Source: JBEKVE01 sp049514335
Lineage (GTDB): Bacteria; Actinomycetota; Acidimicrobiia; Acidimicrobiales; UBA8190
Direction: 5' to 3'
DNA: 8,217 bases
Assembly: GCA_049514335.1 (NCBI GenBank)
Contig: JBEKVE010000133.1
Span: forward strand, 1 to 8,217
Positions 1-6,012 of the stretch are shown in pieces. A program made the translations under genes and the position numbers. The notes under the pieces are model-generated. The model did not search any database. It was not told where the DNA came from and saw only the letters and a list, made by a program, of their open reading frames with translations. The stretch's first letter is position 1. Every line of letters starts with the position of its first letter.

Positions 1-50
1 GCACCGGCACCGGCACCGGCACCGGCACCGGCACCGGCACCGGCACCGGC
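1..50. repeat. Hexanucleotide tandem repeat (GCACCG), about 8.3 units
   Basis: The first 50 bases are perfect copies of the 6-base unit GCACCG, probably continuing left of the window. Read in the frame of the downstream AAA+ gene they encode alternating Ala-Pro, and no stop codon lies between the repeat and that gene. In the other forward frames they encode Thr-Gly or His-Arg. A 6-base unit can change copy number by slippage without breaking the frame. It could be an Ala-Pro linker of an N-terminally longer AAA+ protein, the end of an unseen upstream gene, or non-coding DNA; the window does not decide. Confidence 0.95.
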
Positions 51-99
51 GTCGGGGTCGACAGCGCTCCGCCCGGAGGTGGGGAGGCGGGCCGGTATC

Positions 100-1323
100 G
101 TGTCCGCGGTGGCATCGGACGACTTGCTGCGGAGCTTGCTCGCAGCCGTGGCGGCCGCCCCCGACGACCTGGCGCTGCGCCTGCACCTCGCCGACATGCT
201 CGCCACCGCGGGCCGGCGCTCGGAGGCGGTGCAGCACGCCGCCGTGGTGCTGCAGCACGATCCGGAGAACGCCGCCGCCCTCGCCATCGTGCAGGGGACG
301 GCCCGCCCCGCCCACACCGAGGGCCAGCCCGAGGACGGCTTCACCGACGACGAGCGCGAGAGCCTGCGTCGGCTCGAGGCGGAGCTGGGCGACATCCTGC
401 CGCCCCCCTTCGCCGGTGCCGGCGCCGAGCCCGCCCCCCGGGACGTCTTCGACGTGGACCAGTCCGTCGTCCGCCTCGACGACGTGGCCGGGTTGGACGA
501 GGTGAAGCGCCGGCTCGAAGCCGGCTTCCTGGCCCCCATCCGGAACCCCGACCTCGTCCGGGTGTACGGCAAGTCGTTGCGCGGCGGCCTCCTGCTCTAC
601 GGGCCGCCGGGATGCGGCAAGACGTTCATCGCCCGGGCGGTGGCCGGAGAGGTGGGTGCGCACTTCCTGGCTGTGTCCCTGGCAGACGTCCTCGACATGT
701 ACGTGGGCCAGAGCGAGCGCAACATCAGGGAGATCTTCGAGACCGGGCGCCGCAACGCGCCCTGCGTGATCTTCCTCGACGAGGTCGACGCCCTGGGACA
801 AAAACGCAGCCAGCTGCGAAACAACGCGGCGCGCGGCACCGTCAACCAGCTCCTGTCGGAGATGGACGGCATCGCCGCGGACAACGAAGGCGTCTACGTG
901 CTCGGTGCCACCAACCACCCCTGGGACGTGGACGTGGCCCTGCGCCGCCCCGGTCGCTTCGACCGCATGCTCCTCGTGCTCCCCCCCGACGAGGCGGCGC
1001 GCCAGGCCTTGTTCCGCTACCACCTCCGGACCCGTCCCATCGAGGCGATCGACGTCGGTCGCCTGGCCAAGCGCACCGAGGGGTACTCCGGGGCCGACAT
1101 CGCCTTCGTGTGCGAGAACGCGGCGGAGCATGCGTTGCTCGACTCCGCCCGGTCGGGGACGGTGCGCATGATCGGCATGACCGACCTCGAGAAGGGGATC
1201 GCCGACGTGCGCCCCTCCATCGGCCCGTGGCTCGAGACGGCCCGGAACGTGGCCCAGTTCTCCAACCAGGACGGAACCTACGACGACCTCGTGCACTACC
1301 TGCGCCAGAGGCGGATGGTTTGA
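100..1323 (+). CDS. AAA+ ATPase (VPS4/Cdc48-like single AAA domain) with N-terminal TPR-like segment
   Basis: Predicted cytoplasmic ATP-driven remodelling protein of about 407 residues. Residues 4-65 form a helical TPR-like segment, followed by a flexible acidic/proline-rich linker to about 120 and then one AAA domain. Visible motifs are Walker A GPPGCGKT (168-175), a YVGQSERN segment (201-208), Walker B VIFLDEVD (223-230), sensor-1 ATNH (270-273), the arginine-finger region RRPGRFDR (282-289) and GYSGADI (328-334). The tail from about 375 (RPSIGPWLETA...) resembles the C-terminus of VPS4/Cdc48-like AAA proteins. All ATPase residues look intact, so it should be active, probably as a hexamer. 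GTG at 100 is preferred because GGGGAGG lies about 12 bases upstream and the TPR segment begins at once. GTG at 79 is possible but has a poor ribosome site, and the frame stays open to the window edge. The stop overlaps the next gene, a likely membrane partner. The client is unknown; no protease or zinc-peptidase domain is present. Confidence 0.9.
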   Translation: MSAVASDDLLRSLLAAVAAAPDDLALRLHLADMLATAGRRSEAVQHAAVVLQHDPENAAALAIVQGTARPAHTEGQPEDGFTDDERESLRRLEAELGDILPPPFAGAGAEPAPRDVFDVDQSVVRLDDVAGLDEVKRRLEAGFLAPIRNPDLVRVYGKSLRGGLLLYGPPGCGKTFIARAVAGEVGAHFLAVSLADVLDMYVGQSERNIREIFETGRRNAPCVIFLDEVDALGQKRSQLRNNAARGTVNQLLSEMDGIAADNEGVYVLGATNHPWDVDVALRRPGRFDRMLLVLPPDEAARQALFRYHLRTRPIEAIDVGRLAKRTEGYSGADIAFVCENAAEHALLDSARSGTVRMIGMTDLEKGIADVRPSIGPWLETARNVAQFSNQDGTYDDLVHYLRQRRMV

Positions 1324-2597
1324 CCGCTGGCCTCGACGGCACGTCCAGCGCCGCGGCCCGCGCCGCTGCGCTGTGCGATCTGGGGCGCTTCGAGGACGCC
1401 ATCGCCGTGCTCGGTCCCTTGGCGGCAGCCGAGCCCGACGCGCCCATGCCGTGGTGCCTGCTGGCCCGGGCGCAGATCGGCGCCGGCCACAACGAGGACG
1501 CCCTCGTGTGCGCCACCCGGGCCGTGGCGCTGCGCCCTGACGACGAGTGGCCCCACCGCCTGCGCAGCATCGCCCTCGGACGCCTCGACCGCCACGCCGA
1601 GGCGGTGACCGAGGCGCGCCAGTCGGTGCGGCTCGCCCCCCACCTGTGGCAGACGCACCACCGCCTGGCCTATGCCCACCTGGCGGGGGGATGGCACGGC
1701 ACCGAGGCGCGCCAGGCCGCGGCCGAGGCCTGCGCGCTCGGCCCCCTGGAGGCGGTCACCCACACCGCGGTGGGGGCCGTGGCGCTGGCCGCGGGGGACC
1801 GCGACAGCGCCGAGGCGGCCTTCCGTCACGCCCTCACCATCGATCCCAACAGCGACGTCGCCCACAACGAGCTCGCCCGTCTGCACCTGCGCCGCCGGAG
1901 CCTGGCCAACGCCGGCGGTCTCGCCGACGCTGCATCGGGGTTCGCCTCGGCGCTGCGGGCGAACCCCCGGGCCGGCGCCAGCCGGCGCAACCTCGAGCTC
2001 GTGGTCCAGGTGTTCCTGGCCCGGGCCGCCTACTTCATCTTCCTGGACGCCTTCTTGGTGGCCCGTCTGCTCGGGTCGTCGGCGAGCGCCCCTGCCCGGG
2101 TGGCGCCGATCGTGGCCCTGGCGGTGCCGGGCGCCTTCGTGGCGCGCTTCGTGGGGCGCCTTCCACGCGACCTGCGCCGTTACCTGCGCGGCGCCATGAC
2201 CGGCCCCAGGGCGCGCGTGGCGGCGGCCATCGAGGCCGTCGCCGTGCTGGCGCTCGGAGCCGGTGCCGTGTCGCCCGAGGCGGTCCGCCCCGACCTGGCC
2301 GTGGCCGCCGCCATCGCCGCCTTCGTGGGACGCGTGGCGTTGTCGGTCGAGCGTCGCCGCGGCGCCGGCCCGCGCCTGGGCATCCCCGTCCTGTGGCTGC
2401 TCGCCGCCACGTTGGGGTTGGCGGCGGTGCTCGCCATGGTGGGTGCGGCGCTGGCACTGGTCGCCACCCCGCCGCAGTACTGGGCCGGGCTCGGGTTGGG
2501 GCTCTTCACCGTGGTGGCGGCCGGGGCGTGCACCGTGACGCTGCGAGCCATCGGTGCCCGTCGCCGATTGTCGGCACCGCCCGTCCCCGGGGGTTGA
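1320..2597 (+). CDS. TPR-repeat protein with about six C-terminal membrane segments
   Basis: 425-residue protein of unknown function. Residues 9-220 hold about five to six TPR units, for example LGRFEDAIAVLGPLAAAEPD (21-40), AGDRDSAEAAFRHALTIDPN (158-177) and a last unit ending near ALRANP. Such repeats form a protein-binding solenoid. The C-terminal half has hydrophobic segments at about 231-252, 261-279, 300-318, 326-343, 356-382 and 388-408, separated by Arg-rich loops, and a short basic tail. No signal peptide is seen, so the TPR part is probably cytoplasmic. The start is TTG at 1320, overlapping the AAA+ stop as TTGA, with AGAGG about 8 bases upstream. The frame is open much further left, but that part only shadows the AAA+ gene and is rejected. 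Coupling to the AAA+ gene suggests a complex in which this protein anchors the ATPase or its clients at the membrane. That is inference. Confidence 0.85.
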   Translation: MTAGLDGTSSAAARAAALCDLGRFEDAIAVLGPLAAAEPDAPMPWCLLARAQIGAGHNEDALVCATRAVALRPDDEWPHRLRSIALGRLDRHAEAVTEARQSVRLAPHLWQTHHRLAYAHLAGGWHGTEARQAAAEACALGPLEAVTHTAVGAVALAAGDRDSAEAAFRHALTIDPNSDVAHNELARLHLRRRSLANAGGLADAASGFASALRANPRAGASRRNLELVVQVFLARAAYFIFLDAFLVARLLGSSASAPARVAPIVALAVPGAFVARFVGRLPRDLRRYLRGAMTGPRARVAAAIEAVAVLALGAGAVSPEAVRPDLAVAAAIAAFVGRVALSVERRRGAGPRLGIPVLWLLAATLGLAAVLAMVGAALALVATPPQYWAGLGLGLFTVVAAGACTVTLRAIGARRRLSAPPVPGG

Positions 2598-2636
2598 GGC
2601 CCGGCACCGGGAGGGCCCGACCCCAGCCGCCAGCCG

Positions 2637-3440
2637 TCAGTCGTCGTCGGGCCGCCGCCGGGCCTGGGCCACGCGGGTCTGTGCCGCTCCTCCGCCCACC
2701 ACCGGCCCGGTGCGGGGCGCGGCCGCCTTGGTGCCGACGTCGGCCCCCTCCGGAGCGGGTCGTCCCGTGACCGCCCAGTGCAGGATGCGGGTCTGGCTGT
2801 CCACCATGGCGGTGGTGCGGATCCCCCAGAACTCGAACCCGTAGCGGTGGGCGGCCACGTGGGCCAGCATCGAGATCAACGTGGCGGCGACGGCCATGGC
2901 GTCGGTGCCGGCCGGGCTCGGGCTCCCCGTTCCCGAGGCGATGACGCGGGCCAGCGTCACCGTGACGGCGTTCAGGGCGCGCACCCGTAGGCCCTGGAAG
3001 CGCAGATCGCCCTCCTCGGTGGCCAGCTCCACCACCCGGAACACCGCCCGGTTGGTCTCCCAGTAGGCCATGAAGCCCTCGACCACCCGGCGCGCCGTGT
3101 CCCAGCTGGCCGCCTCCGACCAGTCGCCGTCCACCAGGTCGGCGAGCGTTCCCGCGCCCTCCATAAGCTCCTCGGCCATCACCAGGATGGCCTGCTCCAC
3201 GTTCTCGAAGTACTGGTAGAAGGTGGCGGGGGAGGTCCCGGCCTGGCGGGCGATGTCGATCACCTTGATGGAGCGCCACGGCGTGGTTGCGAGCAGCTCG
3301 GCGGTGCACTCCAGGAGCCGCAGACGTGTCTGGCGTCCGCGTCGGCCCGGCACGCGACCGTCGGTGGCGGCGATCGTGCCAGGGTCGCCCGGCGCGTCGA
3401 GGATCGTCTCCAGGGCGGTGTCGCCCGCATCGGGGAGCAT
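2637..3440 (-). CDS. TetR-family transcriptional regulator, ligand unknown
   Basis: 267-residue repressor-type regulator. After a 32-residue N-terminal extension comes a basic TetR DNA-binding domain (33-85): RRGRQTRLRLLECTAELL, then a helix-turn-helix around IKVIDIARQAGTSPATFYQYF (59-78), with the family's typical FYQYF recognition-helix end. The rest to about 225 is a helical ligand/dimerisation domain rich in Ala, Val and aromatics (ETNRAVFRVVELATEEGDLR; HRYGFEFWG). A last stretch of about 40 residues is Pro/Gly/Arg-rich and probably disordered. The only convincing start is ATG at 3440, with AAAGGGGGG about 14 bases upstream, a rather long spacing. It is divergent from the kstR-like gene across 142 bases and convergent with the TPR gene across 39 bases. 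It does not look like KstR or KstR2. Targets may be itself, the neighbouring regulator or the steroid genes, but nothing here fixes the ligand. Confidence 0.9.
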   Translation of the reverse strand: MLPDAGDTALETILDAPGDPGTIAATDGRVPGRRGRQTRLRLLECTAELLATTPWRSIKVIDIARQAGTSPATFYQYFENVEQAILVMAEELMEGAGTLADLVDGDWSEAASWDTARRVVEGFMAYWETNRAVFRVVELATEEGDLRFQGLRVRALNAVTVTLARVIASGTGSPSPAGTDAMAVAATLISMLAHVAAHRYGFEFWGIRTTAMVDSQTRILHWAVTGRPAPEGADVGTKAAAPRTGPVVGGGAAQTRVAQARRRPDDD

Positions 3441-3465
3441 CTCAGCGAAGGCTACCCCCCTTTCG

Positions 3466-3480
3466 CTGACGGCGTGTCAG
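3466..3480. promoter_or_regulatory. Inverted repeat CTGAC-N5-GTCAG, candidate operator of the minus-strand TetR
   Basis: A perfect 5-base-arm inverted repeat with a 5-base spacer lies 25 bases upstream of the minus-strand TetR start, just behind its ribosome-site region. Its position is right for an autoregulatory TetR site. A second inverted repeat, GCCTCC-C-GGAGGC at 3491-3503, lies nearby. Short repeats are common by chance in such GC-rich DNA, so this is only a candidate. Confidence 0.35.
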
Positions 3481-3532
3481 ATTCGCGGACGCCTCCCGGA
3501 GGCAGGAAACGCAGGTGGGACAGGGTGCGGGG

Positions 3533-3552
3533 GAGTAGAACCCGTTCCGTTT
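3533..3552. promoter_or_regulatory. KstR-type operator upstream of the kstR-like gene
   Basis: The core TAGAAC-cc-GTTCcg (3536-3549) matches the mycobacterial/rhodococcal KstR motif, whose essential part is AACnnGTT inside a TAGAACnnGTTCTA-like palindrome. GAAC and GTTC (3538-3541, 3544-3547) are perfectly symmetric. Only the last two bases of the right arm deviate, CG for TA. The site ends 33 bases before the GTG start of the kstR-like gene, so it probably mediates autorepression, as known for kstR in Mycobacterium. The AT-containing core stands out from the GC-rich surroundings. Confidence 0.7.
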
Positions 3553-3568
3553 CGCGGCCCACCGGGAG

Positions 3569-3574
3569 TAGGGT
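3569..3574 (+). promoter_or_regulatory. Candidate -10 element (TAGGGT) of the kstR-like gene
   Basis: TAGGGT fits the actinobacterial -10 pattern TANNNT. Eight bases separate it from the GTG at 3583, so transcription could begin at or next to the start codon, giving a leaderless or nearly leaderless mRNA. The -35 region is weak (TTCCGT around 3545-3550, overlapping the operator's right arm). Alternatively the AGGG inside it is simply the ribosome-binding site. Confidence 0.3.
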
Positions 3575-3582
3575 GATCGGTC

Positions 3583-4200
3583 GTGCAGGAGAGGGTGCTG
3601 CCCCGATCCCTGACGCGCGCCCAGCAGGCGCGGCGCCAGCGTGTGGTGGACGCTGCCATGAGCCTGGGCCTCGAGGGCGGGTACGAGTCGGTGCAGATGC
3701 GGGACGTGGCGGCCCGGGCCGACGTGGCCATGGGGACGGTGTACCGCTACTTCTCGTCCAAAGACCATCTCCTGGCCGCCGCCCTGGTCCACTGGGTCGA
3801 GCAGCTCGACGCCCGGCTGGCCCAGGTGCCCCCCCGGGGGATCACCGCCTCGGAGCGGGTCCTCGACGTGCTCGAGCGGGCCCTGCGGGCCATGGGGCGC
3901 CAGCCCCGGCTGGTGGCGGCGGTGTTCGCCTCGCTGGCCTCCCCCGACCCGGCGGCCATCGAGTGCCAGCAGCAGATGGGGGCGCTCATGGACGGCATCA
4001 TCACCCGGGCCATCGGTGAGCCCCGGCCCGCCGATCACGCCGAGCGGACCCGCATCATCGGGCACGTCTGGTACTCGTCGCTGGTCGGATGGGTGAACGG
4101 CTGGAGTGACATGAACCGGGTGCGCGACGAGCTGGCGGTGGCCGTGCACCTGCTCCTGCCCGGCGGTCCCGGCACCGACGGGGTGCACCCCACCGGCTAG
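3583..4200 (+). CDS. kstR: KstR-like TetR-family repressor of steroid catabolism
   Basis: 205-residue TetR regulator. KstR represses the cholesterol side-chain and ring degradation genes and is released by steroid-CoA intermediates. The N-terminal half matches mycobacterial KstR (Rv3574) as I remember it: QQARRQRVVDAAM, GGYESVQMRDVAARADVAMG and VYRYFSSKDHLLAAAL (about 14-68) have direct counterparts there (QRERRKRILDATM, GGYEAVQMRAVADRADVAVG, LYRYFPSKVHLL). The length and the C-terminal pattern (VWYSSLVGWVNGW...ELAVAVHLLL) also agree with KstR (VWLSNLLAWL...LDLAVRLLI). The start is GTG at 3583, with AGGG 9 bases upstream. An in-frame GTG at 3595 is possible, but AGGAGAGG abuts it too closely. 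A KstR-type operator lies just upstream, and another precedes the DUF35-ltp operon, which supports the assignment. A paralogous TetR with the same DNA motif but another ligand cannot be excluded. Confidence 0.85.
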   Translation: MQERVLPRSLTRAQQARRQRVVDAAMSLGLEGGYESVQMRDVAARADVAMGTVYRYFSSKDHLLAAALVHWVEQLDARLAQVPPRGITASERVLDVLERALRAMGRQPRLVAAVFASLASPDPAAIECQQQMGALMDGIITRAIGEPRPADHAERTRIIGHVWYSSLVGWVNGWSDMNRVRDELAVAVHLLLPGGPGTDGVHPTG

Positions 4201-4334
4201 GGCCCTCGGACCCCGTTCACGCCCCGTCGGGCCGGTCGGCTCCGGGCGCTGTTGCGGCCTCCATCGCCGCATGGTCGAATGCCAGTCGACGTCGCGGCCG
4301 GAGTGGCAGGTCGACACCCAGGGAGGGACTTCGC

Positions 4335-5414
4335 ATGCGCGCAGCGATTTTCAACACCGTCGGCAAGGAATTCATCGAGATCTACGACGACGTCGAGGTC
4401 GCCGACCCGGGGCCGGGGGAGGTCAAGCTGAAGCTCCACGCCGCCGGGGTGTGCCACTCCGACCTGTCGGCCATGAACGGCACCCTGCCCCAGCCCGCCC
4501 CCGCCGTCCTCGGTCACGAGGGTGCGGGCGAGATCATCGCCCTGGGCGAGGGAGTGACCCAGGTGGCCGTGGGTGACCACGTCATCGTGGCGTGGACGCC
4601 CCCGTGCGGGAAGTGCCGGGCGTGCCTGCGGGGCGAGGCCAACCTGTGCGTGGACATCTTCTTCAACATCGCCGGGTCCGCCAAGTTCTCCCGCGGTGGG
4701 GAGCCGGTGTTCGGCTTCGCCGGCACGGGCACGTTCGCCGAGGAGATGGTCCTGCCCGAGCAGGGTGTGGTGAAGATCCCCGACGACGTTCCCTACGAGA
4801 TCGGCGCCCTCATCGGGTGCGGCGTCACCACCGGGGTGGGTGCCGCCCTCAACACCGCCAAGGTCGAGCCCGGCTCGAGCGTCGTCGTATTCGGCGCCGG
4901 CGGTGTGGGCATCGCCGCCATCCAGGGGGCGCGCATCGCCGGCGCGGCCGAGATCGTGGCCGTCGACATGGTCGACTCCAAGCTGAAGGACGCCCTGCGG
5001 TTCGGAGCCACCCGGGGCGTGAAGCCCGAGGACCTGGACGCCGCCAACATGGACATCAACGCCGGGCAGGGCTTCGACTACGCCATCGAGTGCATCGGAC
5101 TGCCCCAGACCATCCGGGCCGCCTACGACGCGGCGCGCCGGGGCGGCACGGCGGTCATCGTGGGCGCCGGGAGCTCCGAGAAGATGGTGGAGTTCAACTG
5201 CTTCGAGCTCTTCTTCATGGAGAAGAAGCTGCTGGGCTCGTACTACGGATCGGCGGACGTCCGCACCGAGTTCGACCGCCTCATCCGGCTGTGGAAGGCG
5301 GGGCGTCTCGACCTCGACGGCATGATCTCCTCCCGCATGGACCTGTCCAAGGCGCAGGACGCCTTCGAAGCCATGAAGAAGGGCGAGATCATCCGGCAGG
5401 TCCTCACCTTCTGA
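4335..5414 (+). CDS. Zinc-dependent medium-chain alcohol dehydrogenase (class III-like MDR family)
   Basis: 359-residue cytoplasmic NAD(P)-dependent alcohol dehydrogenase of full family length. Catalytic zinc ligands are Cys40 (GVCHSD), His61-Glu62 (GHEGAGE) and Cys162 (GCGVTTG). The structural zinc site is complete: Cys91, Cys94, Cys97 and Cys105. The Rossmann domain has GAGGVG at 187-192 and Asp211 after strand 2 (IVAVDM), which suggests NAD(H) over NADP(H). It resembles mycobacterial AdhD-type enzymes, a group that includes mycothiol- or NDMA-dependent members. ATG at 4335 has GGGAGGG 7 bases upstream. It lies 134 bases after the kstR-like gene on the same strand and may be read through from it, since no clear KstR box lies in that gap. 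The context suggests a sterol-derived or other hydrophobic alcohol as substrate, but the sequence alone cannot show the substrate. Confidence 0.9.
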   Translation: MRAAIFNTVGKEFIEIYDDVEVADPGPGEVKLKLHAAGVCHSDLSAMNGTLPQPAPAVLGHEGAGEIIALGEGVTQVAVGDHVIVAWTPPCGKCRACLRGEANLCVDIFFNIAGSAKFSRGGEPVFGFAGTGTFAEEMVLPEQGVVKIPDDVPYEIGALIGCGVTTGVGAALNTAKVEPGSSVVVFGAGGVGIAAIQGARIAGAAEIVAVDMVDSKLKDALRFGATRGVKPEDLDAANMDINAGQGFDYAIECIGLPQTIRAAYDAARRGGTAVIVGAGSSEKMVEFNCFELFFMEKKLLGSYYGSADVRTEFDRLIRLWKAGRLDLDGMISSRMDLSKAQDAFEAMKKGEIIRQVLTF

Positions 5415-5424
5415 GCGCGCCGGT

Positions 5425-5440
5425 CCCGGCCGGTGCCGGG
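5425..5440 (+). terminator. GC hairpin after the alcohol dehydrogenase, possible terminator
   Basis: A perfect 6-base stem CCCGGC/GCCGGG with loop CGGT begins 10 bases after the dehydrogenase stop. There is no T tract, as is common for actinobacterial terminators, so termination is plausible but unproven. It separates the dehydrogenase from the operator-controlled DUF35-ltp operon. Confidence 0.4.
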
Positions 5441-5472
5441 CCCCGGAATTCCGTCCCCGGCGGGTGGCACGG

Positions 5473-5492
5473 AACTGAAATGTGTTCTAGTT
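5473..5492. promoter_or_regulatory. KstR-type operator and promoter region of the DUF35-ltp operon
   Basis: A 20-base imperfect palindrome has outer arms AACT (5473-5476) and AGTT (5489-5492) and an inner AA/TT. Its right half GTGTTCTAGTT fits the KstR consensus fully. The left half has AAAT where AAC is expected. It lies 49 bases before the first DUF35 start. A plausible promoter overlaps it: -35 TGGCAC (5465-5470), a 17-base spacer and -10 TAGTTT (5488-5493). A bound repressor would therefore cover the -10. This is an AT-rich island in a GC-rich gap. Together with the site upstream of the kstR-like gene it argues for a local KstR regulon. Confidence 0.65.
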
Positions 5493-5541
5493 TGCTGCCT
5501 CGGACAGGCCGAGGGGCCGGGTCCGGCACCGAGGAGGGGTG

Positions 5542-6012
5542 ATGGCCGACGGCGACGTCCTGCGGGCACCGCACGTCCTCGAGTACCCCTACGTGCGCTC
5601 GGTGGGCCCTGTCATCGGCGCCTTCCTGACGGCGCTGCGCGACGGCCGCATCCTGGGTGCGCGGTCCGAGACCGTCGACGGAACCCCCACCGTGGTGGTG
5701 CCTCCCACCGAGTACGACCCGATCACGAGCCGCGACGTGGGTGAGCTGGTCGAGGTGGGCCCCGGCGGCGTTGTCACGACGTGGTCGTGGGCGTCCTCGC
5801 CGCGCACCGGCCAGCCGCTCGACCGGCCCTTCGCCTGGGCGCTCGTACGACTCGACGGTGCCGACACGGCCTTGCTGCACGCCGTGGACGCGGGGTCCCC
5901 CGACGCCATGGCGAGCGGCATGCGGGTCACGCCGCGCTGGCGGCCCGAGGGCGAGCGGGTGGGGGACCTGCACGACATCGCCTGCTTCGTGCCCGAGGGG
6001 AGCGCACCGTGA
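5542..6012 (+). CDS. DUF35 OB-fold protein lacking zinc-ribbon cysteines
   Basis: 156-residue protein of the DUF35 (acyl-CoA-associated OB-fold) family. DUF35 proteins pair with thiolase-fold partners, as ChsH2's DUF35 domain does with the aldolase Ltp2. The N-terminal helix (YVRSVGPVIGAFLTALRDGR, 17-36) and the following ILGARSETVDG...VVVPPTEYDP keep the spacing of a DUF35 zinc ribbon, including the PP turn (54-55). The four metal-ligand positions are not Cys, and the only Cys is near the C-terminus (DIACFVPE). The OB-fold part follows (VVTTWSWASSP; PFAWALVRLDGADTALLHAV). ATG at 5542 is chosen because AGGAGG (5532-5537) lies 4 bases upstream; GTG at 5539 would sit on that site. The stop overlaps the next gene by GTGA. 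It is probably a non-metal subunit pairing with the next DUF35 protein. Confidence 0.8.
   Translation: MADGDVLRAPHVLEYPYVRSVGPVIGAFLTALRDGRILGARSETVDGTPTVVVPPTEYDPITSRDVGELVEVGPGGVVTTWSWASSPRTGQPLDRPFAWALVRLDGADTALLHAVDAGSPDAMASGMRVTPRWRPEGERVGDLHDIACFVPEGSAP

Noticed and set aside
612..1319. Long N-terminal extension of the TPR-membrane gene frame through the AAA+ gene
   Set aside because: It is Arg/Pro/Gly-rich out-of-frame reading of the ATPase gene. The TTG at 1320 has a ribosome site and starts the recognisable protein.
842..1886. Long minus-strand open frames opposite the AAA+ and TPR genes
   Set aside because: High GC leaves antisense frames open; their translations are Arg/Gly/Pro-rich with no family motifs.
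2598..2618. Possible bidirectional terminator between the convergent TPR and TetR genes (GGCCC...GGGCC, CCCG-GCAC-CGGG)
   Set aside because: The stems are short, compete with each other and have no T tract; they are expected by chance at this GC content.
4180..4191. 12-base palindrome GGGGTGCACCCC near the end of the kstR-like gene
   Set aside because: It lies inside coding sequence, has no loop for a hairpin and no T tract; probably chance.
4201..4334. KstR box or small gene in the gap before the alcohol dehydrogenase
   Set aside because: No AACnnGTT-like core was found (GTTC near 4215 lacks a left half), and the short open frames there have no plausible coding features.
5444..5453. Palindrome CGGAATTCCG upstream of the DUF35 operon
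   Set aside because: It does not fit the KstR motif and is short; it may be chance, though it lies 19 bases from the operator.
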